The translations under genes and the position numbers were made by a program. Positions 1 through 9,193 of a stretch of DNA of 32,220 nucleotides are shown piece by piece. The DNA is from Candidatus Solincola quzhuomuensis (GTDB lineage: Bacteria > Actinomycetota > Geothermincolia > Geothermincolales > RBG-13-55-18). The notes below the pieces were generated by a model, which was given only the letters and a program-made list of their open reading frames with translations, did not search any database and was not told where the DNA came from. The stretch covers positions 1 to 32,220 of the forward strand of contig JACVJF010000019.1 in assembly GCA_015711855.1 (NCBI GenBank). The letters are read 5' to 3'. The number at the start of each line of letters is the position of its first letter. Positions within the stretch are counted from its first letter, which is position 1.

Positions 1-266
1 TTCCTCTCCCGCCTCGCCCCGCTTGGTGGGGCATTCGGGATCCAGACAGAAGGTCCAAGGTTTCCTCCCCTTACTCACCATCCTAACCCGGGGCGATCCG
101 CACTGGGGACAGACCTCGTCCGTGGGGTACCTATCCATTTTCCTCTCCCGCCTCGCCCCGCTTGGTGGGGCATTCGGGATCCAGACAGAAGGTCCAAGGT
201 TTCCTCCCCTTACTCACCATCCTAACCCGGGGCGATCCGCACTGGGGACAGACCTCGTCCGTGGGG
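1..266. repeat. Exact tandem direct repeat (127 bp, period 139) at the left edge
   Basis: Bases 1-127 are identical to bases 140-266; the copies are separated by 12 bases (128-139). Identity stops at 127/266 (next base t versus a) and on the left it runs into the window edge. Each copy encodes, on the minus strand, the last C4 zinc ribbon of topoisomerase I. The inner copy (140-266) is in frame with topA. The period of 139 is not a multiple of three, so the outer copy is shifted by one frame and lies beyond the TAG stop at 131-133. It is either a recent tandem duplication with a frameshift or a product of assembly: 127 is a common largest k-mer in de Bruijn assemblers, and contig ends often carry a k-length overlap. 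Confidence 0.95.
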
Positions 267-2170
267 ACCAGGTTACCGTTCTGGGGAAGGGGATAGGTGA
301 CCGTGCATTCCGGATAATTGCTGCAGCCCACGAACCTCTTCTTGCTCTTTTTGGCCCTAACCACCCGAAGCTGAGACCCGCAGCGCGGGCAGCTCCCCAG
401 TATGCGGTCCTCCTTTATGCCGTTGCGGATCTCGGCGGCCACCTCCGACTTGCTGTCCTCCAGGAGGCGCATCACCTCCTCCAGCATCTCCCGAGACTTG
501 TCCACCACCTCCAGGCGGGTCTCCGCACCCTCGGCGATGGCGTCCATGTCCCGCTCCAGGGCGGCGGTCATCTCCGGAGAGGAGATGACCCCGGCGAACT
601 TGCGAAGGGCTTCGGTAACGGCGATCCCCGTCTCCGTGGGAGCGATGGGGTCCCCGTATATGTAGCCCCGCTGGTAGAGGCTCTCGATGATGGCGTGGCG
701 GGTGGACTTGGTCCCCAGCCCCAGCTCCTCCATCTTCTCGATGAGCTTTCCCTGGGTGTAGCGCGGCGGCGGCTGGGTCTCCCCTCGCTTGGGGGGCGGT
801 GCCTCCACGACCTCAACCACCTCGCCCGGCTCCAGGTGAGGCAGGTCCGTCTCGCGTTTGCGCCCGTAGGGATAATATCTGTACCATCCCTCCTCCAGGG
901 TGTGCGAGCCCCGGGCCACGAAGGGCTCTCCTCCGCATGAGAGGTCGGCCCGCACGTTGATCACCCGCGCCTCCCCCGCCAGAGTGGCCATGAACCTCCT
1001 GGCCACGAGCTCGTATATCTTCCATTCCTGAGGCGAAAGGTCCCCGGAAGATGCGGAGGCCGTGGGGTGTATGGGAGGGTGATCCGTGGACTGCTTCTTT
1101 CCCCGCGTAGGCACCAATTTTTCCCTCTTCAAGAGCTCCTGGCTCAGCTCTCCCAGCTCGATGCTCCCGGTCAACTCCCTTAATATCCCCCTCAGGTCCA
1201 GGGAAGGGGGGTACACCGTGTTGTCCACTCGCGGATAGCTTATATACCCGTTCATGTATAGGTTCTCGGCCAAGCTCATGGCCTTGGCCGCGGAGAAGCC
1301 CAGGGAAGCGGCGGCGGTGAGCAGACCGGTGGTGTTGAAGGGCGGCGGGGGTTTGACGGTCTTCTCGTTCAGCTTTACCTCTTTCACGGAAGCCGTGTTC
1401 TCCAGGCGGGCATGCGCCCGCTCCGCCTCCTCCCGAGTGGGAAAGCGCTCGCGGGCGTGGGTGGCCTGGAAGATCTCCCCGTCCTTGCGGCATTCGATCT
1501 TCAGAGTCCAGAAAGGGGTGGGGACGAATTCCTTGCGCTCCTTCTCCCGATCCACGATGAGGGCCAGGGTCGGGCTCTGGACCCTCCCCACGGAAAGGAA
1601 GTTCTTTCCAAGACGCGTGGAGGCCAGGCTTATGAAGCGGGTGAGGCTGGCACCCCATATCAGATCTATGTCCTGCCTGGCCTCTCCCGCCGAGGCCAGG
1701 TTGTAGTACGGATCCTCCAGGCGAGCGAAGACCCTCTTTATCTCCGAAGGGGTGAGCGCGGAGAAGCGGGCCCGCTTCACCTTTATCTCGGGACGCACTT
1801 CCCGGATGAGGTTGATGGCGTCCACGCCGATGAGCTCCCCCTCCCGGTCGAAGTCGGTGGCGATTATGACCTCGTCCGCCTTGCGGGCCTCGCTCTGCAC
1901 CATCCTGATCAGGGATTTGTTGGTAGGGACCTTGACGATCTCGGCGCGGATAAGCTGTCGAGGCTCCACTTCCTGCCATTGTTGATATTCGGGAGGGAAA
2001 TCCACCTTGAGGATGTGGCCCTTGAGACCCAGGCAGTGGACCTCGTCCCCGTTCATGCGGAACACGTAAACCGGGTTTCGGGGAGACCCGACGGCCCGCG
2101 CTTTTCCTCCGGACAGGATGGTGGAGATCCTCCGCGCCGTCGTGTTCTTCTCCGTTATTATGAGCTTCAT
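131..2170 (-). CDS. topA: DNA topoisomerase I, archaeal-type (type IA)
   Basis: Type IA topoisomerase that relaxes negatively supercoiled DNA through a 5'-phosphotyrosyl intermediate. About 679 residues. The Toprim domain starts at residue 1 ([14 protein letters not shown]) and carries the acidic motif TDFDREGE at about 105-112. The catalytic tyrosine is in [10 protein letters not shown], about Tyr312. Two C4 zinc ribbons end the protein (CPRCG...CSNYPEC and CPQCG...CLDPEC). The opening and layout match the archaeal topA family rather than the E. coli form, as I recall those families. The ATG at 2170 is preferred because GGGGAG lies about 7 bases upstream; a reading-frame extension to 2275 has no such support and no family-like residues. 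The gene ends in a tandem repeat, and a one-base change at 128-139 would extend the protein with a further zinc ribbon, so the true C-terminus is uncertain. Confidence 0.93.
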   Translation of the reverse strand: MKLIITEKNTTARRISTILSGGKARAVGSPRNPVYVFRMNGDEVHCLGLKGHILKVDFPPEYQQWQEVEPRQLIRAEIVKVPTNKSLIRMVQSEARKADEVIIATDFDREGELIGVDAINLIREVRPEIKVKRARFSALTPSEIKRVFARLEDPYYNLASAGEARQDIDLIWGASLTRFISLASTRLGKNFLSVGRVQSPTLALIVDREKERKEFVPTPFWTLKIECRKDGEIFQATHARERFPTREEAERAHARLENTASVKEVKLNEKTVKPPPPFNTTGLLTAAASLGFSAAKAMSLAENLYMNGYISYPRVDNTVYPPSLDLRGILRELTGSIELGELSQELLKREKLVPTRGKKQSTDHPPIHPTASASSGDLSPQEWKIYELVARRFMATLAGEARVINVRADLSCGGEPFVARGSHTLEEGWYRYYPYGRKRETDLPHLEPGEVVEVVEAPPPKRGETQPPPRYTQGKLIEKMEELGLGTKSTRHAIIESLYQRGYIYGDPIAPTETGIAVTEALRKFAGVISSPEMTAALERDMDAIAEGAETRLEVVDKSREMLEEVMRLLEDSKSEVAAEIRNGIKEDRILGSCPRCGSQLRVVRAKKSKKRFVGCSNYPECTVTYPLPQNGNLVPTDEVCPQCGSPRVRMVSKGRKPWTFCLDPECPTKRGEAGEENG

Positions 2171-2365
2171 GCGTCCGCTCCCCGGCCCAAGCCCTTGATG
2201 GAAATTCCTGGCATTATGCTCGCATGCCGTTCGACCGGCCACCGGGCCATCGACTTTCCCGCAAACATTCGGCAAATATCCGTACCATATTTAGACCGGT
2301 GCGTCAAGAAAACCTTCCCGGCGGTGTTCGCCGCTTTCTTTCCTTAATTTTCCATGATAATGGCG

Positions 2366-2395
2366 AAAAAAGGACGCCGCCCGAAGGCGGCGTCC
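2366..2395 (-). terminator. Intrinsic terminator of hppA
   Basis: A perfect 10-bp inverted repeat, GGACGCCGCC (2372-2381) with GGCGGCGTCC (2386-2395), encloses a 4-base loop. Read on the minus strand the loop is TTCG closed by C-G, the very stable UUCG tetraloop, and a run of six T (2371-2366) follows. It lies 14 bases past the hppA stop and separates hppA from topA. Confidence 0.95.
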
Positions 2396-2408
2396 TCCCC
2401 TTCCGTCC

Positions 2409-4544
<2,136 letters not shown>

Positions 4545-4659
4545 ATCTCACTCCTTCCCTTTCTACGACCCGGTCTCCGGTTGCACGGTATATGGAAAAG
4601 GGGCTTTCCCCACTCGCTCTCGATTCGTCCCGCGAAACCGCTTGTCCCGAACGCGCTTC

Positions 4660-4684
4660 GAGCACCTGATATGATCCGGTGCTC
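4660..4684 (-). other. Hairpin in the hppA leader
   Basis: Perfect 7-bp inverted repeat, GAGCACC (4660-4666) and GGTGCTC (4678-4684), with an 11-base loop, inside the roughly 200-base hppA 5' leader. Nearer the gene, a short GGGG-AAAG-CCCC stem followed by TTTT (minus strand) could act as a weak attenuator. I recognise no riboswitch class. Function unknown. Confidence 0.45.
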
Positions 4685-4737
4685 CGCATCCATCTCGCTG
4701 AAGGCCTCCGCCGGTTGATCCTTCAACAAGTCCGCTG

Positions 4738-4766
4738 TTGAAAATTCGGAATGTCGAAATTATAAT
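4738..4766 (+). promoter_or_regulatory. Sigma-70 promoter of the DtxR-type gene
   Basis: TTGAAA (4738-4743), a 17-base spacer and a consensus TATAAT (4761-4766). Transcription would start near 4773, giving a leader of about 34 bases to the ATG at 4807. Both hexamers are mirrored on the minus strand about the centre 4762.5, so this promoter overlaps the hppA promoter completely. Confidence 0.85.
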
Positions 4767-4787
4767 TTGGGATACTCAAAATTTCAA
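4759..4787 (-). promoter_or_regulatory. Sigma-70 promoter of hppA, mirror image of the dtxR promoter
   Basis: On the minus strand TTGAAA (4787-4782), a 17-base spacer and TATAAT (4764-4759). The two -10 boxes share the palindrome AAATTATAATTT (4757-4768). The predicted start is near 4752. RNA polymerase can probably occupy only one direction at a time. Confidence 0.82.
4766..4780. promoter_or_regulatory. Candidate operator in the dtxR/hppA promoter
   Basis: TTTGGGATACTCAAA is a near-palindrome centred on 4773. It covers the predicted start of the regulator gene and the spacer of the hppA promoter, where a bound repressor would block both. A related sequence (ATTT, GG, ATAC, C, AAAATTT) occurs at 21228-21249 before the V-ATPase operon. 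The size and form suit a DtxR-family site, but assigning it to the adjacent regulator is inference. Confidence 0.4.
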
Positions 4788-4806
4788 GGATTTTTCGGGA
4801 GGCCGG

Positions 4807-5481
4807 ATGAAATCTTCCCGCAACCTTTCGGCCAGGGACCAATACGGTGATTATCTGAAGCACATATTCCGACTTCAGCAGGCCACCAGTCCCGTCTCCA
4901 CCACGGCTCTGGCCGAATCGCTGAAGGTGGCGCCCTCCACGGTGACCGATACCCTGAAGAAGCTCTCCCAAAAGGGGCTGATAAATTACACTCCCTACCA
5001 CGGCATCACCCTCACCGAGGAGGGGGAGAGGATGGCGGTGAAGGCCATCCGCCGTCACCGTATAGTGGAGCGTTTCCTCACCGACATGCTGGGTTTCGAA
5101 TGGCACGAGGCCCACGAGGAAGCCCTTCTTTTCGAAAACAACATATCCGAGGAGGTGGAGCGCCGCCTCTTCGTGGCCCTCAACCGGCCCAAGGTCTGTC
5201 CCCACGGTTATCCCATCCCCTCCAAGGTGGAGGATGTGAAGGTCGAGGAGACCACCCTGTATTCCCTGGAGCCGGGGGAGACGGCGGAGGTCATAAGCGT
5301 CAAGGACGACGAGCCGGAGCTCCTCCAGTTCATGGCCTCCCTGGGCATAAAGCCCGGGGTCAAGATAAAAGTGGTGACCAAGGACCCCTTTAAAGGCCCC
5401 TTGCAGGCGGTGGTGGGTAGGAACCGCCGCACGGTGGGCTGGCACCTGGCCAACTCCATCCACGTTAAGAAACTGGGCTGA
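4807..5481 (+). CDS. DtxR/MntR-family metal-dependent transcriptional regulator
   Basis: Cytoplasmic metal-sensing repressor of the DtxR family, 224 residues. A winged helix-turn-helix occupies about residues 8-70 (TALAESLKVAPSTVTDTLKK is the recognition segment). The metal-binding and dimer region follows, with HRIVERFL at 84-91, HEAHEEA at 100-106 and the family hallmark CPHGYPIP at 131-138. A FeoA/SH3-like domain runs from about 140 to the end. The ATG at 4807 is chosen with GGGAGG at 4797-4802. A TTG at 4738 in the same frame is the -35 box of the promoter, so it is not the start. Its divergent neighbour is hppA, an arrangement that suggests autoregulation and control of hppA. The metal sensed (Fe2+ or Mn2+) cannot be told from sequence. 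Confidence 0.93.
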   Translation: MKSSRNLSARDQYGDYLKHIFRLQQATSPVSTTALAESLKVAPSTVTDTLKKLSQKGLINYTPYHGITLTEEGERMAVKAIRRHRIVERFLTDMLGFEWHEAHEEALLFENNISEEVERRLFVALNRPKVCPHGYPIPSKVEDVKVEETTLYSLEPGETAEVISVKDDEPELLQFMASLGIKPGVKIKVVTKDPFKGPLQAVVGRNRRTVGWHLANSIHVKKLG

Positions 5482-5502
5482 ACCGCGTGTTGCCGCCCCT
5501 TC

Positions 5503-5542
5503 GCTCCCGGACCTTGCCGAATCAGCTACTCGTTCCGGGAGC
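5503..5542. terminator. Inverted repeat between convergent genes, possible terminator
   Basis: GCTCCCGGA (5503-5511) pairs perfectly with TCCGGGAGC (5534-5542) around a 22-base loop. A smaller GGCCG/CGGCC hairpin follows at 5544-5560. It lies between the converging ends of the DtxR-type gene and the translin-family gene. There is no T-run, so termination is only a guess from position. Confidence 0.35.
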
Positions 5543-5584
5543 CGGCCGCACAATCCGGCCGAATCCGTATGGGGATGTGGCCAT

Positions 5585-6238
5585 CTACCGTCCTCCTGCG
5601 GGATCCGCATTCCCCTCCAGGCGAGCTTCCAGGTCGGAGATGGCCTGGCGCAGCTTGCTCTGGCGGATGGCGGTGGTGAGATCTCCCCGGGTACGCTCGA
5701 TTATCCCCCGGGCCATATCCGTGGTGCGGCGCAGGTTACCGGTGATGGCGTCAGGGTAGTCGAAGGAGACCAGCAGGTAGTATATGTCGTCCATGTAGGA
5801 GAGCAGCTCGTCGCTGCGGTCCAGGTGTCCCTCCCGGATGAGATCCAGGATAGCGCGCCGCAGCTCCCCCACCGCCTCTCCCAGGCCGTTGAGATAGGCG
5901 GGGTATTCCACCCCCAATTCCTCCGGGGTGGGTATATCCTCCTGGTTGATGAGGGCGTAGGTGATCCTCGCCTCAGCGTATTCCTTCTGGGCATCGTGGA
6001 CGAATCCGGCCGTATACACCTCCGGATGGTCGGCGGTCATATGGGCTATGCCGGCGGAGAGGGAAGCAGCTTGCTCCAGGAGCCCGGCCGCCTCCTCCTT
6101 CTCCCCCCGGTGCACGGCCCTGATCACGTAGCTCGAGGTCTGCACCAGGGAACGGCACAGCCTGAGGACCTCCTCCCGGGTGTTGTTTTTGGCGTCGAAA
6201 TCCGCCTTGATGCGCGCGCGCAGCGCCTCCCAATCCAT
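5585..6238 (-). CDS. Translin-family protein (COG2178-like)
   Basis: A 217-residue, almost wholly alpha-helical protein that I recognise as translin family, a group binding single-stranded nucleic acid and best known from eukaryotes and archaea. Family features: SSYVIRAVHRGE near residue 34, acidic QKEYAEARITYAL near 85-97, GLGEAVGELRRAILD near 117-131, MDDIYYLLVSFDYPDA near 147-162, and RRTTDMARGIIERTRGDLT near 168-186. The acidic residues within these helices (EYAEA, GELRR, MDDIYY) are those that form a nuclease-like site in catalytic homologues; whether this protein cleaves RNA is unknown. The ATG at 6238 has GGGAGAGG upstream; an extension to 6340 is not family-like. It is a single gene, convergent with the DtxR-type gene and divergent from the aminotransferase, so context gives no pathway. 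Confidence 0.82.
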   Translation of the reverse strand: MDWEALRARIKADFDAKNNTREEVLRLCRSLVQTSSYVIRAVHRGEKEEAAGLLEQAASLSAGIAHMTADHPEVYTAGFVHDAQKEYAEARITYALINQEDIPTPEELGVEYPAYLNGLGEAVGELRRAILDLIREGHLDRSDELLSYMDDIYYLLVSFDYPDAITGNLRRTTDMARGIIERTRGDLTTAIRQSKLRQAISDLEARLEGNADPAGGR

Positions 6239-6397
6239 GGCCTCTCCCTTCGCCTCGCCCTCCGGAAATCCCCGGGCACGAGACCAATATACATCATGGT
6301 CGTTCCTTGGATAAGCTCGGGGCCGGAGTTCTCGCCGCATGTAATATAATATCTTCCAAATTTCCCGGATAAGGTTTCCTTTTCGCGGAGGTCGCCG

Positions 6398-7549
6398 ATG
6401 TCAGCTTCCCGGGGAGAGCGCATACCACCCTTCATCGTCATGGAGGTCCTGGAGAAGGCCCTACAGATGGAAAGAGAGGGGTGCGACGTGGTGCACATGG
6501 AGGTGGGCGAGCCGGACTTCGACACCCCCCGCTGCGTGAAGGAGGCCGCCTATCGGGCATTGCTGGAGGGGAAGACCCATTACACCCACAGCCAAGGGAT
6601 CCGCGAGCTGCGGGAGGCCATATCCGAGCATTACCGGACCAAGTACAACGTGGACGTGGATCCCGACCGCATCGTCGTCACCAGCGGAAGTTCGCCGGCC
6701 ATGCTGCTTCTCTTCGCCGCCCTCCTGGACCCCGGCGACGAGGTCATCCTCTCCAACCCCTGCTACGCGTGCTATCCCAACATCGTGGAATTCGTGGACG
6801 GAAGGCCCGTGGAGGTCCCCGTCTTCGAGGAGGACGGCTTCCAATACCGCCCCGAGGAGATCGCCAGGCGGCTTACGCCGAGGACCAAAGCGATCATCAT
6901 CAACTCCCCCTCCAACCCCACCGGCAACCTCCTCGAGCCGGAGGTCATGGAGGAGATCGCCGGAATGGCTGGCGGGGACCTGTACTTGGTGAGCGACGAG
7001 ATCTATCACGGCCTGGTCTACGAGCGGAAAGAGCATTCCATCCTGGAATTCACGGAGCACGCCTTCGTCATCAACGGATTCTCCAAGCTCTATGCCATGA
7101 CCGGATGGAGGCTGGGGTACCTCGTGGTCCCCGAGGGTTTCGTGCGCCCCGTGCAGAAGATGATGCAGAACCTGTTCATCTCCGCCAACGCCTTCGTCCA
7201 GTGGGCGGGGATAGCCGCCCTCACCGAGGCCGGGGAAGAGGTGGAGGCCATGGTCCGCACCTACGACCAGAGGAGGCGCTTCCTGTTGCCCCGCCTGCGG
7301 GAGATGGGCTTCGGTGTCGCCGTGGAGCCCCACGGCGCCTTCTACATCCTGGCCAACGCCAGGCGTTTCACCGAGGACTCCTACTCCTTCGCCATGGAGC
7401 TGCTCGAGAAAACCCATGTGGCCGTGACCCCGGGCATAGACTTCGGTAGCGGGGCGGAGGGTTACATCCGTTTCAGCTACGCCAATCACCTGGACCGCCT
7501 GCGCGAGGGGGTCCGTCGCCTGGAGGATTATCTCTCCCGTAGAAAGTGA
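6398..7549 (+). CDS. PLP-dependent aminotransferase, class I/II
   Basis: Cytoplasmic fold-type I aminotransferase of the aspartate aminotransferase superfamily, 383 residues. The PLP site is clear: SNPTG at about 172-176, SDEIYHGLVY at 199-208, the Schiff-base lysine in NGFSKLYAMTGWRLGY (Lys230), and the phosphate- and substrate-binding arginines near 238 and in the C-terminal GYIRFSYA segment. The N-terminal MEVGEPDFDTP is typical of subgroup I-gamma enzymes (AspC/AspB, alanine or aromatic aminotransferases). The amino donor and acceptor cannot be fixed from sequence. The ATG at 6398 has GGAGG a few bases upstream. It is one of only two plus-strand genes here and appears monocistronic. A TATAAT at 6345-6350 could be its -10, but no good -35 is placed. 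Confidence 0.92.
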   Translation: MSASRGERIPPFIVMEVLEKALQMEREGCDVVHMEVGEPDFDTPRCVKEAAYRALLEGKTHYTHSQGIRELREAISEHYRTKYNVDVDPDRIVVTSGSSPAMLLLFAALLDPGDEVILSNPCYACYPNIVEFVDGRPVEVPVFEEDGFQYRPEEIARRLTPRTKAIIINSPSNPTGNLLEPEVMEEIAGMAGGDLYLVSDEIYHGLVYERKEHSILEFTEHAFVINGFSKLYAMTGWRLGYLVVPEGFVRPVQKMMQNLFISANAFVQWAGIAALTEAGEEVEAMVRTYDQRRRFLLPRLREMGFGVAVEPHGAFYILANARRFTEDSYSFAMELLEKTHVAVTPGIDFGSGAEGYIRFSYANHLDRLREGVRRLEDYLSRRK

Positions 7550-7562
7550 GCCCTCTCGGCTC

Positions 7563-8990
7563 TCAGCGCTTGTCCACGATGCGGGTGGCCTTTAAGATCC
7601 GAGAGGGATCGTAGATCTCCGGGGACTGCACGTACTGGATGCGCGGGGTGATGCCCACCCCCTCCCGTATCCTGGTCAGCACTTCTTCCTCCAGATCCCG
7701 GCGCAGCCGACCGGCCACGGAGAGGCGCAGGGTGAGAACGTCCTGGCTCAAAGGATTACCAGGATCTTCCTTTTCCACCACGAGCTGGTACTCCACGATC
7801 CCCTTGACCCCGGAAAGCTGGTTCTTTACCGCTTCCGGGTTGATTAGTTTGCCCCCTACCCGGATGACCTTCTCCGCCCGCACGGCATAGGTGGAACCCA
7901 TGCGGATGACCAGCCTCTGGCCACTCCTCCCGCAGTGGGGGCATACCCCATTCTCCACGGCGGCCAGGTCTCCCACCACGTACCGCAGGAGAACGGTCCC
8001 CCTGCGGTCCAGGTGGGTGATGGAAAGTAGCCCCAACTCCCCGTCGGGAAGCGGCCTCAGGGTCTCCGGGTCCAGGATCTCCAGGTAATAGAGGTTGGGG
8101 GCCGGGTTGTGGCATCCGCCCAACTCGCAGCATTCCACGAAACTGCCCTGGCACTCGGTGAACCCGTACCCGTTGATCACGAAAGCCCGTGAGGCCTCCC
8201 CCGGCAGGTTGGCACGCATCTCCTCGCGCATCCCCTCGGTGACTGTCTCCCCCAGGGAGAGGATTATCCTGATCGCGGAGAGGTCGGCTCCCAGCTGCTT
8301 TCCCCTCAGCACGAACCTCCTCTCCTGCCGGCCGATGCCCGCCAGTATGGTGGCCCGGTGCTCCACGGCCAGCTCCAGGGCCTCCTCCAGGGTTCGATGG
8401 AGGGGGAACCCGGGCACGTCCCTCCCCACGAGGGAGTTGACCAGCTTCATGCCCACCGAGGAGGCCAGATGTATGGTGCGGTAGAACCCGATGTGGGGCA
8501 GGTTCCCGTAGGGGAAGAGGTTCAACACGGTATCCTGCGGCGTCATCCAGCAGATCTCGGCCATGCGCCGCATAGCCAGGCTTATGTTGTACATGTCGTA
8601 AGCGGTGTTGAAGAAGGGGGCCGGTGTTCCGGTCGTGGTGCCGGAAGTGTAGGTTATCTCGTAGGTCACGTCCAGCTCCTGTGGGGGATCCACGGTCAGG
8701 AGGAAAGCCAAGGGGTTCTGGAGGTAGGCCTCCTTGGAGGTCACCGGAATACGCACCAGATCCCTCAGGGAGCGCACCTTTTCGTAATCCACCTTCTCCC
8801 GACGAAAGACCTCCCGATAGTAAGGGCTGAAACGGGCGGCCAACTCGAGCTGGTGGCGGAGGTTCCTTTCCTGGATGCCCCTCAGTTCCTCCGGTTTCTT
8901 CCAAAGGGGATTCTCCGTGTCGCGGGCGTATATCTTCCACGCGCCCACGAACTCCCGGACCTTGTCCGGGGTGATCTCTCCCATCCTCAT
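7563..8990 (-). CDS. Phenylacetate-CoA ligase-like (PaaK family) adenylate-forming enzyme
   Basis: ANL-superfamily enzyme that would activate a carboxylic acid as its acyl-adenylate and transfer it to CoA. 475 residues. Motif A, YTSGTTTGTPAPFF, is at about 114-127; the middle has NGYGFTECQG and a conserved Asp in GELGLLSITHLDRRG. The short C-terminal subdomain includes VRAEKVIRVGGKLINPEAV and ends in a PaaK-type segment. CPHCGRSG and ECCELGGCHN supply cysteines that could form a structural metal site, as in several PaaK-like proteins. It converges on the aminotransferase with only 13 bases between the stops. ATG 8990 is used, with AGAGG about 10 bases upstream; a second ATG lies two codons in. 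The substrate is unknown; aryl acetates or related acids are possible. Confidence 0.88.
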   Translation of the reverse strand: MRMGEITPDKVREFVGAWKIYARDTENPLWKKPEELRGIQERNLRHQLELAARFSPYYREVFRREKVDYEKVRSLRDLVRIPVTSKEAYLQNPLAFLLTVDPPQELDVTYEITYTSGTTTGTPAPFFNTAYDMYNISLAMRRMAEICWMTPQDTVLNLFPYGNLPHIGFYRTIHLASSVGMKLVNSLVGRDVPGFPLHRTLEEALELAVEHRATILAGIGRQERRFVLRGKQLGADLSAIRIILSLGETVTEGMREEMRANLPGEASRAFVINGYGFTECQGSFVECCELGGCHNPAPNLYYLEILDPETLRPLPDGELGLLSITHLDRRGTVLLRYVVGDLAAVENGVCPHCGRSGQRLVIRMGSTYAVRAEKVIRVGGKLINPEAVKNQLSGVKGIVEYQLVVEKEDPGNPLSQDVLTLRLSVAGRLRRDLEEEVLTRIREGVGITPRIQYVQSPEIYDPSRILKATRIVDKR

Positions 8991-9062
8991 GGCCCATCAA
9001 TCCTCTGCCCGGCGAAAACGACCTCCCAGAAAACGGCGATTCTAGGTCACAGCCATGCCTCG

Positions 9063-9068
9063 ATTATA
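9063..9068 (-). promoter_or_regulatory. Possible -10 box for the PaaK-like gene
   Basis: TATAAT read on the minus strand, 73 bases upstream of the ATG. No convincing -35 at 16-18 bases. The rest of the 200-base gap (8991-9193) holds GC-rich short hairpins without T-runs on the relevant strand. Confidence 0.35.
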
Positions 9069-9193
9069 AACCATGTCCCACCTAGGTCCGCCGGGAAAGG
9101 CGGTTTTCCTTCACCGGCCGCCGCGGGAACCTCGGCAGGGCGCCGGCTGCCCGATTCGCGACTCGTGGTCGGCGCGGGAAGAGGACGCGGAAC

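Noticed and set aside
4545-4752. Known riboswitch in the hppA leader
   Set aside because: The core sequences of TPP, fluoride and c-di-GMP-I riboswitches were looked for by eye and not found.
4738-4806. TTG start 23 codons upstream for the DtxR-type protein
   Set aside because: The TTG is the first base triplet of the -35 box, there is no Shine-Dalgarno, and the extra residues are not family-like.
9088-9107. CCGCC/GGCGG hairpin followed by TTTT on the plus strand
   Set aside because: No plus-strand gene ends nearby, so it has nothing to terminate; both flanking genes are on the minus strand.
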